A stretch of DNA of 64,000 bases, from NCBI RefSeq assembly GCF_023715845.1, contig NZ_JAMBOR010000001.1, positions 124,001 to 188,000 of the forward strand. The letters run 5' to 3'. A program made the position numbers and the translations under genes. Source of the DNA: Fictibacillus phosphorivorans (GTDB lineage Bacteria; Bacillota; Bacilli; Bacillales; Fictibacillaceae). Position 1 is the first letter of the stretch. Every line of letters starts with the position of its first letter. Of this stretch, positions 15,230 to 23,866 are shown piece by piece. The notes under the pieces are model-generated. The model saw only the letters and a program-made list of their open reading frames with translations. It was not told the DNA's origin and did no database searches.

Positions 15230-17571
15230 TATTGATTCATGTCTCCTTTATCCCGGTATTTTATCATGGCGAAAATGCCAAGCGCAGCTAGTCCAAGAAC
15301 TGTAATCTCAAACAAAGTATCCAAGCCGCGGAAATCAACTAGTATTACATTTACGATGTTATCTCCACCGCCTAGTTTATAAGAATTATCGACAAAGTAT
15401 TCTGCTATACTATCGAACGTCTTAGAGCTATGTGAGGCTATAGCAACTATAGTGAGTAGAGCTCCGGTTGATACTGCAATCGTTAAATCGATCAGCTTTT
15501 CTGATGGACGTTTATCTGATTTTTTTAGTTTTGGTAAATGAGCAAAACATAATAAGAATAAAGCTACACTGATCGTTTCAACGATAAGCTGTGTTAAGGC
15601 CAAATCAGGTGCTCTAAAGAATACAAATAACAGTGAAAGTCCATAACCTACCACACCAACTACAATAATCGCAGCTATCCTTTTATTCATCCAAATAGTT
15701 GCAATTGCGGCAGCGGCCATGACGAAGCCTACCAATACTTCCGGCCATGTGATAGGAGCCAGATCATCAAACGAGAGGATAAATCCATTTGTGAGATAAA
15801 TGAAAATGGCAGTTGTTAATACCAAAAATACTAAAATGATTGAAAGATACAGGCGTAATGAACCTGTCATATAAAATGAAGTAATCGATTTAGAAGACTT
15901 CAATAGTCCATTGACGATTGATTGATACCAATGGTCAGATGAAAATTTCCTAGGAATCATATTATAGACTGGCTGCCATCTTTTTAATGTATAAGCAAGC
16001 AAAGCTCCAACACCTATTACAAGTAAGGACATATAGAATGGTGCGTTTAAACCATGCCAGAAGGCCAAATGCGTATGTGGCAGATCTCCTGTCACAGCAG
16101 CAACAGCAGGTGCAAGTAACGGTTCATTAATCAGGTTCGGCAGGAGACCGACTCCAATTACAAATATAATTAGGATGATTGGTGATAAAAGCATTCCAAT
16201 CGGTGCTTCATGTGGTTTCTTCTCTAATTGATCTATTTTTTGTTTACCGAGGAATGTACCAAACACCAAATACATGGAATAGACAAACGTAAATATGCTA
16301 CCTAAAACGGCGAAAACAGGCATCCACTCAGCAAACGCTCCAGCAAGACCGGTGGATTGTTCCAATTTCAATGAAGAATCAAAGAACATTTCTTTACTCA
16401 AGAATCCGTTGAAGATCGGCAAAGGCACGCCAGCCATTGAAAATGCACCAATAAACGCTAAGGTAGCGGAAATGGGCATAAAGGTATATAATCCGCCTAG
16501 TCTTCGTATATCTCTCGTACCGGTTTCATGATCTACAATACCTGCAATCATAAAAAGGCTTCCTTTAAAGGTAGCATGATTAAAAATATGGAAGATTGCA
16601 GCAAGAATAGCCACACCAGTTCCAAATCCAAGCATTGCCATGATCATACCTAACTGACTGATTGTGGAATACGCCAATATCCCTTTTAAATCGGTTTGTC
16701 TTGAAGCGAGAATTGAACCTATACAAAGTGTTATCAGACCAAAACCTGAAACGATAATAAAGAACGCATCGGTTCCACTAAAGATCAACGAGAAACGTGC
16801 TACTAAGTATAATCCGGCTTTAACCATCGTTGCAGAATGCAAATAAGCACTGACTGGAGTAGGAGCTTCCATCGCATCTGGTAACCAGCTGTGAAAAGGG
16901 AACTGCGCAGATTTAGTAAACGCTCCAAGCAATAACAAAATAAGAATAGGGATGAATAGGTCACTTTCTAAAATTAGTGAGCGGTTTGCAATCATCTCCC
17001 GAATGCTATTGGTCTCTGCTGTGATAGAAAGGAGTATTAGTGCCCCAAGCATCGATAATCCGCCAAACACGGTTACAAGCATCGATTTTTGTGCGCCATA
17101 TGTTGATCTTTCACGGTAGAACCAAAACCCTATCAATAAGAAAGAGGATATACTCGTAAATTCCCAAAACGTATATAAAACAAATACGTTATCCGACAAA
17201 ACAACTCCGAGCATAGAACCCATAAACAAAAGTAAGTATACATAAAAATGAACGAGTTGTTCTTTTCGCGATAGATAGAAGATGGAATAAAGAACCACCA
17301 GTGAACCAATTCCAGTGATTAACAGCGAAAACAACATACTGAGTCCGTCTAAATAAAAACTTAATTGGATATCCAAAGATGGAATCCAATCTGCCGTGCT
17401 ATGAACGATTTTTCCTTTCGCTAACACAGGTAATTTTGAACAAAAGATAATAAATAGAAGTGCTGGAACAGGCAATACCAGCCAGCCAGTATGTATCCGG
17501 TTCTCTTTTTTAGCAAGCAGACCGATCAAAAGTGCTGCTAAAAAAGGAAGCAGTATGTAGTAATGCAGCAT
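15229..17571 (-). CDS. mrpA: Mrp antiporter subunit A
   Basis: This 780-residue subunit has an N-terminal NuoL-like domain of about 16 helices, with WEFTSISSFLLIGFWFYRER, SWLPDAMEAPTPVSAYLHSA and HATFKGSLFMIAG. The C-terminal MbhD/MbhE-like part ends VDFRGLDTLFEITVLGLAAL. It is the largest subunit of the Na+/H+ antiporter that supports alkali and salt tolerance. At 780 residues it matches stand-alone MrpA (about 800) and leaves no room for a fused MrpB domain. The ATG at 17571 has AAGGAGG 13 bases upstream, a rather long spacing. It is the first gene of the minus-strand mrpACDEFG operon. Confidence 0.95.
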   Translation of the reverse strand: MLHYYILLPFLAALLIGLLAKKENRIHTGWLVLPVPALLFIIFCSKLPVLAKGKIVHSTADWIPSLDIQLSFYLDGLSMLFSLLITGIGSLVVLYSIFYLSRKEQLVHFYVYLLLFMGSMLGVVLSDNVFVLYTFWEFTSISSFLLIGFWFYRERSTYGAQKSMLVTVFGGLSMLGALILLSITAETNSIREMIANRSLILESDLFIPILILLLLGAFTKSAQFPFHSWLPDAMEAPTPVSAYLHSATMVKAGLYLVARFSLIFSGTDAFFIIVSGFGLITLCIGSILASRQTDLKGILAYSTISQLGMIMAMLGFGTGVAILAAIFHIFNHATFKGSLFMIAGIVDHETGTRDIRRLGGLYTFMPISATLAFIGAFSMAGVPLPIFNGFLSKEMFFDSSLKLEQSTGLAGAFAEWMPVFAVLGSIFTFVYSMYLVFGTFLGKQKIDQLEKKPHEAPIGMLLSPIILIIFVIGVGLLPNLINEPLLAPAVAAVTGDLPHTHLAFWHGLNAPFYMSLLVIGVGALLAYTLKRWQPVYNMIPRKFSSDHWYQSIVNGLLKSSKSITSFYMTGSLRLYLSIILVFLVLTTAIFIYLTNGFILSFDDLAPITWPEVLVGFVMAAAAIATIWMNKRIAAIIVVGVVGYGLSLLFVFFRAPDLALTQLIVETISVALFLLCFAHLPKLKKSDKRPSEKLIDLTIAVSTGALLTIVAIASHSSKTFDSIAEYFVDNSYKLGGGDNIVNVILVDFRGLDTLFEITVLGLAALGIFAMIKYRDKGDMNQ

Positions 17572-17748
17572 AAAAACCGCTAAACCTCCTTAAAACCTAA
17601 TAATCGTCATGGGTCCACTTCATTGTAAGCAAAACCATTCCGTTTTAGCAAATCATTTCACGGAAAAAACACTCTGGAAATCTCGTTTTCTTCAACTATT
17701 GAATATCCTTCCCAAAAAATACCTAACCTATTTGAGAGGTGATAATAA

Positions 17749-18165
17749 ATGAGACTTCTCATTACATACGGAATACTAATCATAATGTTTCAACTAACTG
17801 GCTGTTTTAACGATTCTGTTTATAAAAAAGACAAAGACAGTCCAGTCTTTCAGCCGAGAGAATATTACAGAAAACATATAAGTTTCTCTGAAATAGGTTT
17901 TTTTAACGCTACCTCTCTAGCTGAAGAGATGAAAGATGAAATTACGAGAGACGCATTAGTAAAACATGCAATTGTAATCAAACAAGATAAAAATTATTTA
18001 GTAGCCATTAAAATGAAGGCCTATCATCGAAAAAAGGCACAAGTAATAAGTGAACAATATAAAAAGCAATGGGAAGAAAAATGGAAGATTCCTGTGGAGA
18101 TAACCTACGACCCGAATGATTATCGAAAAGCAGAAATTATGATGAGAACAAAAAAAAGAGCGTAA
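17749..18165 (+). CDS. YhcN/YlaJ-type sporulation lipoprotein
   Basis: This 138-residue protein has a lipoprotein signal peptide (MRLLITYGILIIMFQ, lipobox LTGC with Cys19). The mature part has the alternating beta/helix pattern of YhcN/YlaJ proteins, with HAIVIKQDKNYLVAIKMKA and a conserved KWKIPVEITYDPNDY. Such proteins are attached to the forespore membrane in several bacilli. The ATG at 17749 has GAGAGGTGAT upstream. It is divergent from mrpA and convergent with sda. The family match is fair, judged from overall pattern and size. Confidence 0.65.
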   Translation: MRLLITYGILIIMFQLTGCFNDSVYKKDKDSPVFQPREYYRKHISFSEIGFFNATSLAEEMKDEITRDALVKHAIVIKQDKNYLVAIKMKAYHRKKAQVISEQYKKQWEEKWKIPVEITYDPNDYRKAEIMMRTKKRA

Positions 18166-18175
18166 ATTACGCTCT
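18151..18175 (-). terminator. sda terminator
   Basis: Read on the minus strand, AGAGCGT and ACGCTCT pair around AATTT and are followed by seven T. The stem overlaps the last codons of the convergent lipoprotein gene. Confidence 0.65.
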
Positions 18176-18184
18176 CCATTCCAT

Positions 18185-18328
18185 TTACATTAGAAGTTGC
18201 TGCAATCTATTATGCAGGGATCTTCTATCGATTTCTTTTTTTATAAGTAGAATAAAGTCTTTACTTAGTTTAAGTTCTCTTGCTTTCAGGTAAGATTCAA
18301 TTAACAGGTCGTCCGAAAGTTTTTCCAT
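18185..18328 (-). CDS. sda: Sda, sporulation histidine kinase inhibitor
   Basis: This 47-residue frame reads [20 protein letters not shown], then [17 protein letters not shown] and a short tail. This is the helical-hairpin Sda protein: B. subtilis Sda begins MRKLSDELLIESYFKA. Sda blocks phosphorylation of KinA and so stops sporulation when replication is disturbed. The position between yqeG and the upstream genes is as in B. subtilis. DnaA boxes at 18488-18587 lie upstream of its start, consistent with DnaA-dependent transcription. The ATG at 18328 has no close Shine-Dalgarno sequence: a very strong AGGAGGTGA (18357-18365 on the minus strand) lies 28 bases upstream, with no ATG, GTG or TTG in the sda frame at normal distance from it. 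Confidence 0.9.
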   Translation of the reverse strand: MEKLSDDLLIESYLKARELKLSKDFILLIKKEIDRRSLHNRLQQLLM

Positions 18329-18487
18329 ACATGCAGCCGCTGAATATACGGCTTGGTCACCTCCTGTTTTTTCTTGAAAAATCTTAATTTTAAGTAGTCT
18401 AAAATGCTATGGGATTCATAAAATGATAAGTTAATGTTTTATGTAAATGAAGCTTACCATGTATTGTAAAATAGAACAATCGTTCGT

Positions 18488-18587
18488 TTATCCACAGTGT
18501 TTGGTGGATAAGTTGTGGGTAAAATGTTAACATCTTAAAAAAAGGCAACTAAACAGTGCGTGGATAATGTGAATAAGATTATCCACA
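18488..18587. promoter_or_regulatory. DnaA-box cluster between sda and yqeG
   Basis: There are six sites within 100 bases. Perfect TTATCCACA occurs at 18488-18496 and 18579-18587. On the other strand are GGTGGATAA 18503-18511, TGTGGGTAA 18514-18522, CGTGGATAA 18559-18567 and TGTGAATAA 18568-18576, all one mismatch from the consensus. In B. subtilis DnaA activates sda through such boxes, and the yqeG region is a known DnaA-binding cluster. The rest of 18329-18738 shows no other gene. Confidence 0.85.
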
Positions 18588-18674
18588 TTGTTGAGCAGGG
18601 GAACAATTTGTCGAAAACTTTTTAAGCGAAAGGCGAAAAAGAAGTTCTTTTGTCTGATTAAGATGAAAAACCGT

Positions 18675-18702
18675 TTGTTCTTCCTCATATTACTGGTAAA
18701 AT
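18675..18702 (+). promoter_or_regulatory. Probable sigma-A promoter of the yqeG operon
   Basis: TTGTTC (18675-18680), a 16-base spacer and TAAAAT (18697-18702) lie 36 bases before the yqeG start codon. Confidence 0.45.
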
Positions 18703-18738
18703 AGAAACGTTCATAAGGAAATGTGAAGAGGTGCTAGA

Positions 18739-19254
18739 ATGTTAAAACATTTTTTACCGGATCAACATGTTCAAAATATATTGGATATTACACCGGAAAT
18801 GTTAGTAGAACGTGGAGTTAAAGGGATTATAACGGACTTAGATAATACGCTCGTGGAATGGGATCGGCCAGAAGCGACACCTGAATTGATAAAATGGTTT
18901 ACTTCTATTAAAGAAAAAGGCATTTTAATAACAATTGTTTCAAATAATACTCAGCATAGAGTAAAAAGTTTTTCTGATCCAGTAGGGATCCCATTCATCT
19001 ATAGTGCAAGAAAACCGATGACCAAGGCTTTCAAACGAGCATTAAAAGATATGAAATTAAAAAATGAAGAAGTAGTTGTTATAGGAGATCAGTTACTTAC
19101 TGATGTTCTTGGAGGAAACAGATTAGGATTACATACGATTCTTGTCGTTCCAGTCGCTAGCAATGACGGATTCTGGACAAGGTTTAACCGTAAAATTGAA
19201 CGCATTATATTGTCTTGGATGAAACGAAAAGGCATGATTCATTGGGAGGAATAG
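18739..19254 (+). CDS. yqeG: YqeG family HAD-superfamily phosphatase
   Basis: This 171-residue HAD class III phosphatase has the nucleophile motif TDLDNTLVEWD (about 32-42), a later VSNNT motif (about 72-76) and GDQLLTDVLGG (about 116-126), all needed for Mg2+-dependent phosphatase chemistry. The physiological substrate is not established; the relatives act on phosphatidylglycerophosphate in organelles. The ATG at 18739 has AGAGGTG upstream. It is the first gene of an eight-gene operon ending with yqeM, and is followed directly by yqeH. Confidence 0.92.
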   Translation: MLKHFLPDQHVQNILDITPEMLVERGVKGIITDLDNTLVEWDRPEATPELIKWFTSIKEKGILITIVSNNTQHRVKSFSDPVGIPFIYSARKPMTKAFKRALKDMKLKNEEVVVIGDQLLTDVLGGNRLGLHTILVVPVASNDGFWTRFNRKIERIILSWMKRKGMIHWEE

Positions 19255-19256
19255 GT

Positions 19257-20354
19257 TTGGAACAAGTAAAATGTGTGGGCTGCGGTATTTCCATACAAAC
19301 GGAGGATAAAGAAGCGCTTGGATATGCACCCCTTTCGGCATTGACGAAAGAGCTGCCTATTTGCCAGCGCTGTTTTCGTTTAAAACACTATAATGAAATC
19401 CATGATGTGAGTTTATCAGATGATGATTATCGCAAAATCGTCTCCAGTATTGGAGAGGAAGATGCGCTCGTTGTGAAGATTGTTGATATTTTTGATTTTA
19501 ATGGCAGCTGGCTTCCCGGACTACACCGTTATGCAGGTAAGAATCCAATCTTACTTGTAGGGAACAAGCTCGATCTTCTTCCGAAATCCGTAAATCCGAA
19601 CAAAGTGATTCATTGGATGAAAAAAGAAGCCAAGGAACTTGGACTAAAGCCTATCGATGTTCAGCTTATTTCTGCTGAAAAAGGTTATGGAATTGAAGAG
19701 TTAGCGAATAGTATTGACCATTATAGGCAAGGAAGAGATGTTTATGTAGTAGGTTGTACAAACACAGGTAAATCTACGTTCATAAACAGATTGATCAAAC
19801 AATTTGGTGAGGAAACGTCGGATTTGATTACGACGTCTCATTTCCCTGGGACAACTCTGGATTTGATTGATATCCCTCTCGATGGAAGAAGTCATTTGTA
19901 TGATACACCCGGAATTATTAATCATCACCAGATGGCTCATTATGTATCGAAAAAAGAATTGAACATTATTATGCCTAAAAAAGAAATTAAACCCGTTGTG
20001 TTTCAGTTGAATGAAATGCAGACTTTATTTTTTGGTGGACTAGCTAGGATGGATTATATGAAGGGTGGTAAACAATCCTTTGTTTGTCACTTTTCAAACC
20101 ATTTAAACATCCATAGAACGAAGACTGAAAAAGCGGATGATCTATATGAAAAGCATCTTGGTGAAATGTTTGCTCCTCCAGAAGATGCAGCTAACTTTCC
20201 AAAGCTTAAACGTTATGAATGGATGATTAAGGAAAGCAAAACTGATGTGGTTATTTCGGGTTTAGGATGGGTTACATTCCCTGAAGCAGGAGCTAAAGTT
20301 GCTTTCTACGCTCCAGAGGGTGTATCCGTAACGGTTCGAAAATCCTTAATTTAA
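19257..20354 (+). CDS. yqeH: YqeH, circularly permuted ribosome-assembly GTPase
   Basis: This 365-residue GTPase needed for 30S subunit maturation starts with a zinc finger (VKCVGCGISIQ...CQRC). It then has its G motifs in permuted order: G4 NKLD (about 103) and G5 come before G1 GCTNTGKST (about 170) and G3 DTPG. The start is TTG 19257, just after the yqeG stop and 6 bases after GGGAGG. An in-frame ATG at 19215 lies inside yqeG and would add unrelated residues. B. subtilis YqeH has 366 residues. It is translationally linked to yqeG and aroE. Confidence 0.95.
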   Translation: MEQVKCVGCGISIQTEDKEALGYAPLSALTKELPICQRCFRLKHYNEIHDVSLSDDDYRKIVSSIGEEDALVVKIVDIFDFNGSWLPGLHRYAGKNPILLVGNKLDLLPKSVNPNKVIHWMKKEAKELGLKPIDVQLISAEKGYGIEELANSIDHYRQGRDVYVVGCTNTGKSTFINRLIKQFGEETSDLITTSHFPGTTLDLIDIPLDGRSHLYDTPGIINHHQMAHYVSKKELNIIMPKKEIKPVVFQLNEMQTLFFGGLARMDYMKGGKQSFVCHFSNHLNIHRTKTEKADDLYEKHLGEMFAPPEDAANFPKLKRYEWMIKESKTDVVISGLGWVTFPEAGAKVAFYAPEGVSVTVRKSLI

Positions 20355-20369
20355 GGAGGCTTTTTTCTA

Positions 20370-21197
20370 ATGATAAAAGCATTGGTTATCGGTGACCCCA
20401 TAGAACATTCGTTATCGCCGGTCATGCATAACGAAGCGTTCATCCAAGCAGGAATAGAAGGTTCGTATGAAAAGAAGAGGGTGACTTCTAGTGAATTGCC
20501 TTCTTTTTTACATGACTTCAAACAGAGTGATTATGCAGGCTGTAATGTTACCATCCCGCATAAAGTAGCAGTAATTCCCTTTTTAGACGAGATTGATCCT
20601 GAAGCAAAGAAGATAGGAGCGGTTAATACTATTGTTAATAAGAAGGGGAAACTAATTGGGTATAACACGGATGGCAAAGGCTTTTTATTGGGACTGAAAG
20701 AAAAAATCAGCCGTCCAATTTCTGAGCTGAATATTCTTTTAATCGGAGCAGGTGGAGCGGCGAGGTCGATCGCTTATGCCATGTTAAAAGAAAATCCGAA
20801 AAAACTCTTTATTGCTAATCGTTCACCAGAGAGATTGGCTCTATTAGTAAAAGATTTAAATCATTCATGTATAGAACCCTTATCCTTAAAGGAAGCGGAA
20901 AATGAACTTTTCCGCTTTGATGTTTTGGTAAATACTACGAATGCAGGCATGTACCCAAATGTGGATACTGAGCCTCTTCCACTAGCTCAATTAAAAGAAG
21001 ATGCGGTTGTATCTGATATTGTTTATAATCCTCTTCAGACAAAGTGGCTGCAATCAGCAGAAAATAAAGGCGCCATTATAGATAATGGTGTCTCAATGCT
21101 TGTCATGCAAGGTGCGATGGCATTTGAAAAATGGACAGGAATTTTTCCGAATACAGATAAAATGAAAGAAGCAGTTATAGAACAACTCAGGAGGTAA
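20370..21197 (+). CDS. aroE: Shikimate dehydrogenase
   Basis: This 275-residue enzyme reduces 3-dehydroshikimate with NADPH in the pathway to aromatic amino acids. The shikimate-binding motif GDPIEHSLSPVMHN is at residues 8-21, the catalytic Lys in CNVTIPHK (about 58-65), and the NADP-binding Rossmann motif GAGGAARSI near 128. The ATG at 20370 follows AAGGAGG. Its place between yqeH and yhbY is conserved in Bacillaceae. Length is typical (about 270-290). Confidence 0.96.
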   Translation: MIKALVIGDPIEHSLSPVMHNEAFIQAGIEGSYEKKRVTSSELPSFLHDFKQSDYAGCNVTIPHKVAVIPFLDEIDPEAKKIGAVNTIVNKKGKLIGYNTDGKGFLLGLKEKISRPISELNILLIGAGGAARSIAYAMLKENPKKLFIANRSPERLALLVKDLNHSCIEPLSLKEAENELFRFDVLVNTTNAGMYPNVDTEPLPLAQLKEDAVVSDIVYNPLQTKWLQSAENKGAIIDNGVSMLVMQGAMAFEKWTGIFPNTDKMKEAVIEQLRR

Positions 21198-21199
21198 TT

Positions 21200-21490
21200 A
21201 TGCTTACAGGAAAACAAAAAAGATTTTTACGATCAAAAGCTCATCATATTCAGCCTATTTTTCAGGTAGGAAAAGGTGGGGTGAATGAAAACCTCATTAA
21301 GCAAGTAGAGGATGCACTCGAAGCTCGAGAATTAATAAAAGTAAGCGTTCTTCAAAACTGTGAAGAAGATAAAGATACAGTCGCAGAAGAACTTTCAACA
21401 GGATCTAAAGCTGAGTTAGTACAAGTTATTGGCAGTACGATCGTGCTTTATAAAGAATCTGTTAATCAGAAACGTATTGAACTCCCATAA
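21200..21490 (+). CDS. yhbY: YhbY/YqeI, CRM-domain RNA-binding protein
   Basis: This 96-residue protein is a single CRM domain: LTGKQKRFLRSKAHHI (2-17), QVGKGGVNENLIKQ with the conserved GKGG loop (about 22-35) and VIGSTIVLYK near the end. YhbY proteins associate with pre-50S ribosomal particles. The ATG at 21200 follows the AGGAGG just before the aroE stop. The gene is two bases after aroE. Confidence 0.93.
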   Translation: MLTGKQKRFLRSKAHHIQPIFQVGKGGVNENLIKQVEDALEARELIKVSVLQNCEEDKDTVAEELSTGSKAELVQVIGSTIVLYKESVNQKRIELP

Positions 21491-21502
21491 GGAGTGAGAA
21501 AT

Positions 21503-22081
21503 TTGGAGAAAAATATTGGTCTCTTCGGAGGAACGTTTAATCCACCACACATTGGTCATTTAATGATTGCCCAGGAAGCATTAAAACAACTGAATTTAGA
21601 TGAAGTGTGGTGGATGCCGGCTTCAAATCCTCCACATAAGAAGAAAGTCGAGGATGTTTCTGATAATCATCGTATCGAAATGGTTAAGAAGACGATTGGA
21701 AACAATAATCAATTCTCCCTTTCTTTACTTGAATTTGAGAGAAGCGGTCCATCATATACTATTGATACGGTCCGCTCTTTAAATGAGAAATTTCCAAGTG
21801 TAAAATTTACTTTTATTATTGGTGGAGATATGGTGCACTCGCTTGACAGCTGGCATCAAATCGACCAGTTGAAGGAGCTTGTCCAATTTGCTGGAGTAGG
21901 CCGAGAAGGTTTTCCAGTCGATGACCATTGGGAGAGGTTTCATGTAAAACTTGTAGAAGTACCTACTATAGGAATATCTTCTACATTTATTCGTTCTAAA
22001 GCAAAAGAGAAAAGTAATATTCGTTATTTTGTTACGGATGACGTATGGAAGTATATCGAGGAGCACCGGATTTATGGATAG
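21503..22081 (+). CDS. nadD: Nicotinate-nucleotide adenylyltransferase
   Basis: This 192-residue enzyme forms deamido-NAD from nicotinate mononucleotide and ATP. The nucleotidyltransferase motif GLFGGTFNPPHIGH opens the protein, and GISSTFIR near residue 162 is the ISTxxR signature. The start is TTG 21503, 8 bases after AAGGAG. A GTG at 21494 overlaps the Shine-Dalgarno sequence and is unlikely. The stop overlaps the yqeK start. Length matches B. subtilis NadD (189). Confidence 0.95.
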   Translation: MEKNIGLFGGTFNPPHIGHLMIAQEALKQLNLDEVWWMPASNPPHKKKVEDVSDNHRIEMVKKTIGNNNQFSLSLLEFERSGPSYTIDTVRSLNEKFPSVKFTFIIGGDMVHSLDSWHQIDQLKELVQFAGVGREGFPVDDHWERFHVKLVEVPTIGISSTFIRSKAKEKSNIRYFVTDDVWKYIEEHRIYG

Positions 22082-22661
22082 AGATAAGGCGCTAGAAACA
22101 GTTAAAAAACATCTGACCGAACATCGTTATGTACACACGCTAGGTGTACTCGATACAAGTTTAAAACTTGCAAAGCTGTATGGTGCAGATTTAAAAAAAA
22201 CAGAAACTGCTGCCATCTTTCATGATTATGCAAAGTTTCGTCCTAAAGATGAAATGCGTAACATCGTAAAAAATGAAAATCTTCCCCCAGATCTTTTGCA
22301 TTATGGAAGTGAAGTACTTCATGCTCCGGTTGGTGCTTTCTTAGTAGAAAAGGAAATTGGGATATATGATAAAGAAGTTTTAAGTGCTATCTATTACCAT
22401 ACAACGGGTAAATCAAATATGAACACGTTAGAAAAAGTAATTTTTTTGGCGGATTACATTGAACCTAACAGGCAATTTCCGGGAGTAGATGAAGTAAGGG
22501 AAGAAGCTGAAAAAGATTTGAACACAGCCTGTTTAATGGCGGTAAAAAACACAATAAATTTTTTGATGAGACAAAACCAAAAAATCTATCCGTTAACCCT
22601 TGAAACGTATAATGGTCTAATGGACGAGACTCAAAATAAGAACGAGGAGGAGTGCATTTGA
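22074..22661 (+). CDS. yqeK: YqeK, HD-domain diadenosine tetraphosphatase
   Basis: This 195-residue HD-superfamily metal hydrolase has His in HRYVHTLGV (about 14-22), FHDYAK (about 48-53), a His in EVLHAPVGA and the Asp in FLADYIEPNR. YqeK proteins split Ap4A symmetrically to ADP. The ATG at 22074 overlaps the end of nadD, with GAGGAG upstream. The stop overlaps the rsfS start (TGATG). Confidence 0.93.
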   Translation: MDRDKALETVKKHLTEHRYVHTLGVLDTSLKLAKLYGADLKKTETAAIFHDYAKFRPKDEMRNIVKNENLPPDLLHYGSEVLHAPVGAFLVEKEIGIYDKEVLSAIYYHTTGKSNMNTLEKVIFLADYIEPNRQFPGVDEVREEAEKDLNTACLMAVKNTINFLMRQNQKIYPLTLETYNGLMDETQNKNEEECI

Positions 22662-23029
22662 TGAATGTTAAAAGTCTGATGGAATTAGTGGTTAAGACGG
22701 CAGACGATAAAAGAGCGGAAAACATTACCGTTTTAGACATGGAAGGAATTTCTCTAGTCGCGGATTATTTTGTGATCTGTCATGGTAATTCGGAAAAACA
22801 AGTTCAGGCAATATCAAAAGAACTCAAAGATGTAGCGCTCGAAAACAACATCCAGCTGCGGAGAATGGAAGGATATGATCATGCTCGCTGGGTATTAATT
22901 GATCTTGGCAATGTAGTGGTACATGTGTTTCATCGTGATGACCGTGGCTATTATAACTTAGAGAAATTATGGGGAGATGCAAATACAGTAGATGTCGAAG
23001 CAATTCTTGCACCCCAAGAAAACATGTAA
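22661..23029 (+). CDS. rsfS: Ribosomal silencing factor RsfS
   Basis: This 122-residue RsfS/YbeB/Iojap protein binds ribosomal protein L14 and prevents subunit joining when nutrients are short. Signature parts are VADYFVICHGNSEKQVQAI (about 33-51) and YDHARWVLIDLGNVVVHVF (about 73-91). The ATG at 22661 overlaps the yqeK stop and follows GAGGAGG. Length is normal (B. subtilis 118). Confidence 0.95.
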   Translation: MNVKSLMELVVKTADDKRAENITVLDMEGISLVADYFVICHGNSEKQVQAISKELKDVALENNIQLRRMEGYDHARWVLIDLGNVVVHVFHRDDRGYYNLEKLWGDANTVDVEAILAPQENM

Positions 23030-23031
23030 TA

Positions 23032-23772
23032 ATGAGTTACCAGAAGTTTGCTTATCTTTATGATGAATTAATGGCAGATGCCCCATATTCAAAATGGCTG
23101 TCATTCATTCATAATGCTGTGTTTGCTTTTCGTCCGAATACTAAACGATTATTAGATATAGGCTGCGGAACAGGTTCGATGCCTATCTTGCTAGCCAAAG
23201 AAGGTTATGAAGTGACTGGTGTTGACCTCTCTTCAGATATGCTGATGGTAGCAAAAGAAAAGGCTGAAAATGAAAATATTCCACTTTCCCTTTTCCAACA
23301 GGACATGAGAGAACTAGAAGGCCTGGGAACATTTGATTGTGTGACCATTCTATGCGATTCTCTTAATTATATTTTAACGGAAGAAGACGTAAAACAAACC
23401 TTCCTTTCAGCATGGAATCATTTAGAACCAGAAGGTCTGTTTATTTTTGATGTGCATTCTATACATAAGATCAATGAAGTATTCATTGAGAGTACCTTTG
23501 GTAGCAACGATGAAGAGATCTCTTACATTTGGCATTGTTATCAAGGTGAATTTGAGAACAGTGTAGAGCACGATCTATCCTTTTTTATACGTAATCATCA
23601 TCATTATGAACGGTACGATGAATTACATATACAAAGAACGTTTTCAACGGATGATTATTCCAGATGGTTAAATGAGTGCCGCTTTGAAGTTTTGAGCATA
23701 ACGGCAGATTTTGAAGATCAGAAACCATCTGAACAAAGTGAAAGAATATTGTTTATTGCCCAGAAATCGTAA
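23032..23772 (+). CDS. yqeM: YqeM, SAM-dependent methyltransferase
   Basis: This 246-residue class I methyltransferase has motif I DIGCGTGSMP (about 43-52), the acidic residue of motif II in VTGVDLSSDML, and CDSLNYI as motif IV. The substrate is unknown. The ATG at 23032 comes two bases after the rsfS stop, so translation is coupled. It is the last gene of the yqeG operon, with a terminator directly following. B. subtilis YqeM has 247 residues. Confidence 0.92.
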   Translation: MSYQKFAYLYDELMADAPYSKWLSFIHNAVFAFRPNTKRLLDIGCGTGSMPILLAKEGYEVTGVDLSSDMLMVAKEKAENENIPLSLFQQDMRELEGLGTFDCVTILCDSLNYILTEEDVKQTFLSAWNHLEPEGLFIFDVHSIHKINEVFIESTFGSNDEEISYIWHCYQGEFENSVEHDLSFFIRNHHHYERYDELHIQRTFSTDDYSRWLNECRFEVLSITADFEDQKPSEQSERILFIAQKS

Positions 23773-23797
23773 AGACAGCTAAGTGCTGTCTTTTTTT
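23771..23797 (+). terminator. Terminator of the yqeG-yqeM operon
   Basis: AAAGACAGC (23771-23779) pairs with GCTGTCTTT (23785-23793) around TAAGT and runs into seven T. Confidence 0.85.
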
Positions 23798-23866
23798 ATG
23801 AGAAATTTTATATTGTACGGTACAATTAAAAGCACGATAGTTCTCTGGAAATGAGGTAAACGATGC

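Noticed and set aside
18320-18366. Programmed frameshift from a leader frame into sda at GGAAAAAC
   Set aside because: The run is not a proper slippery heptamer in the leader frame; only the misplaced ribosome binding site is reported.
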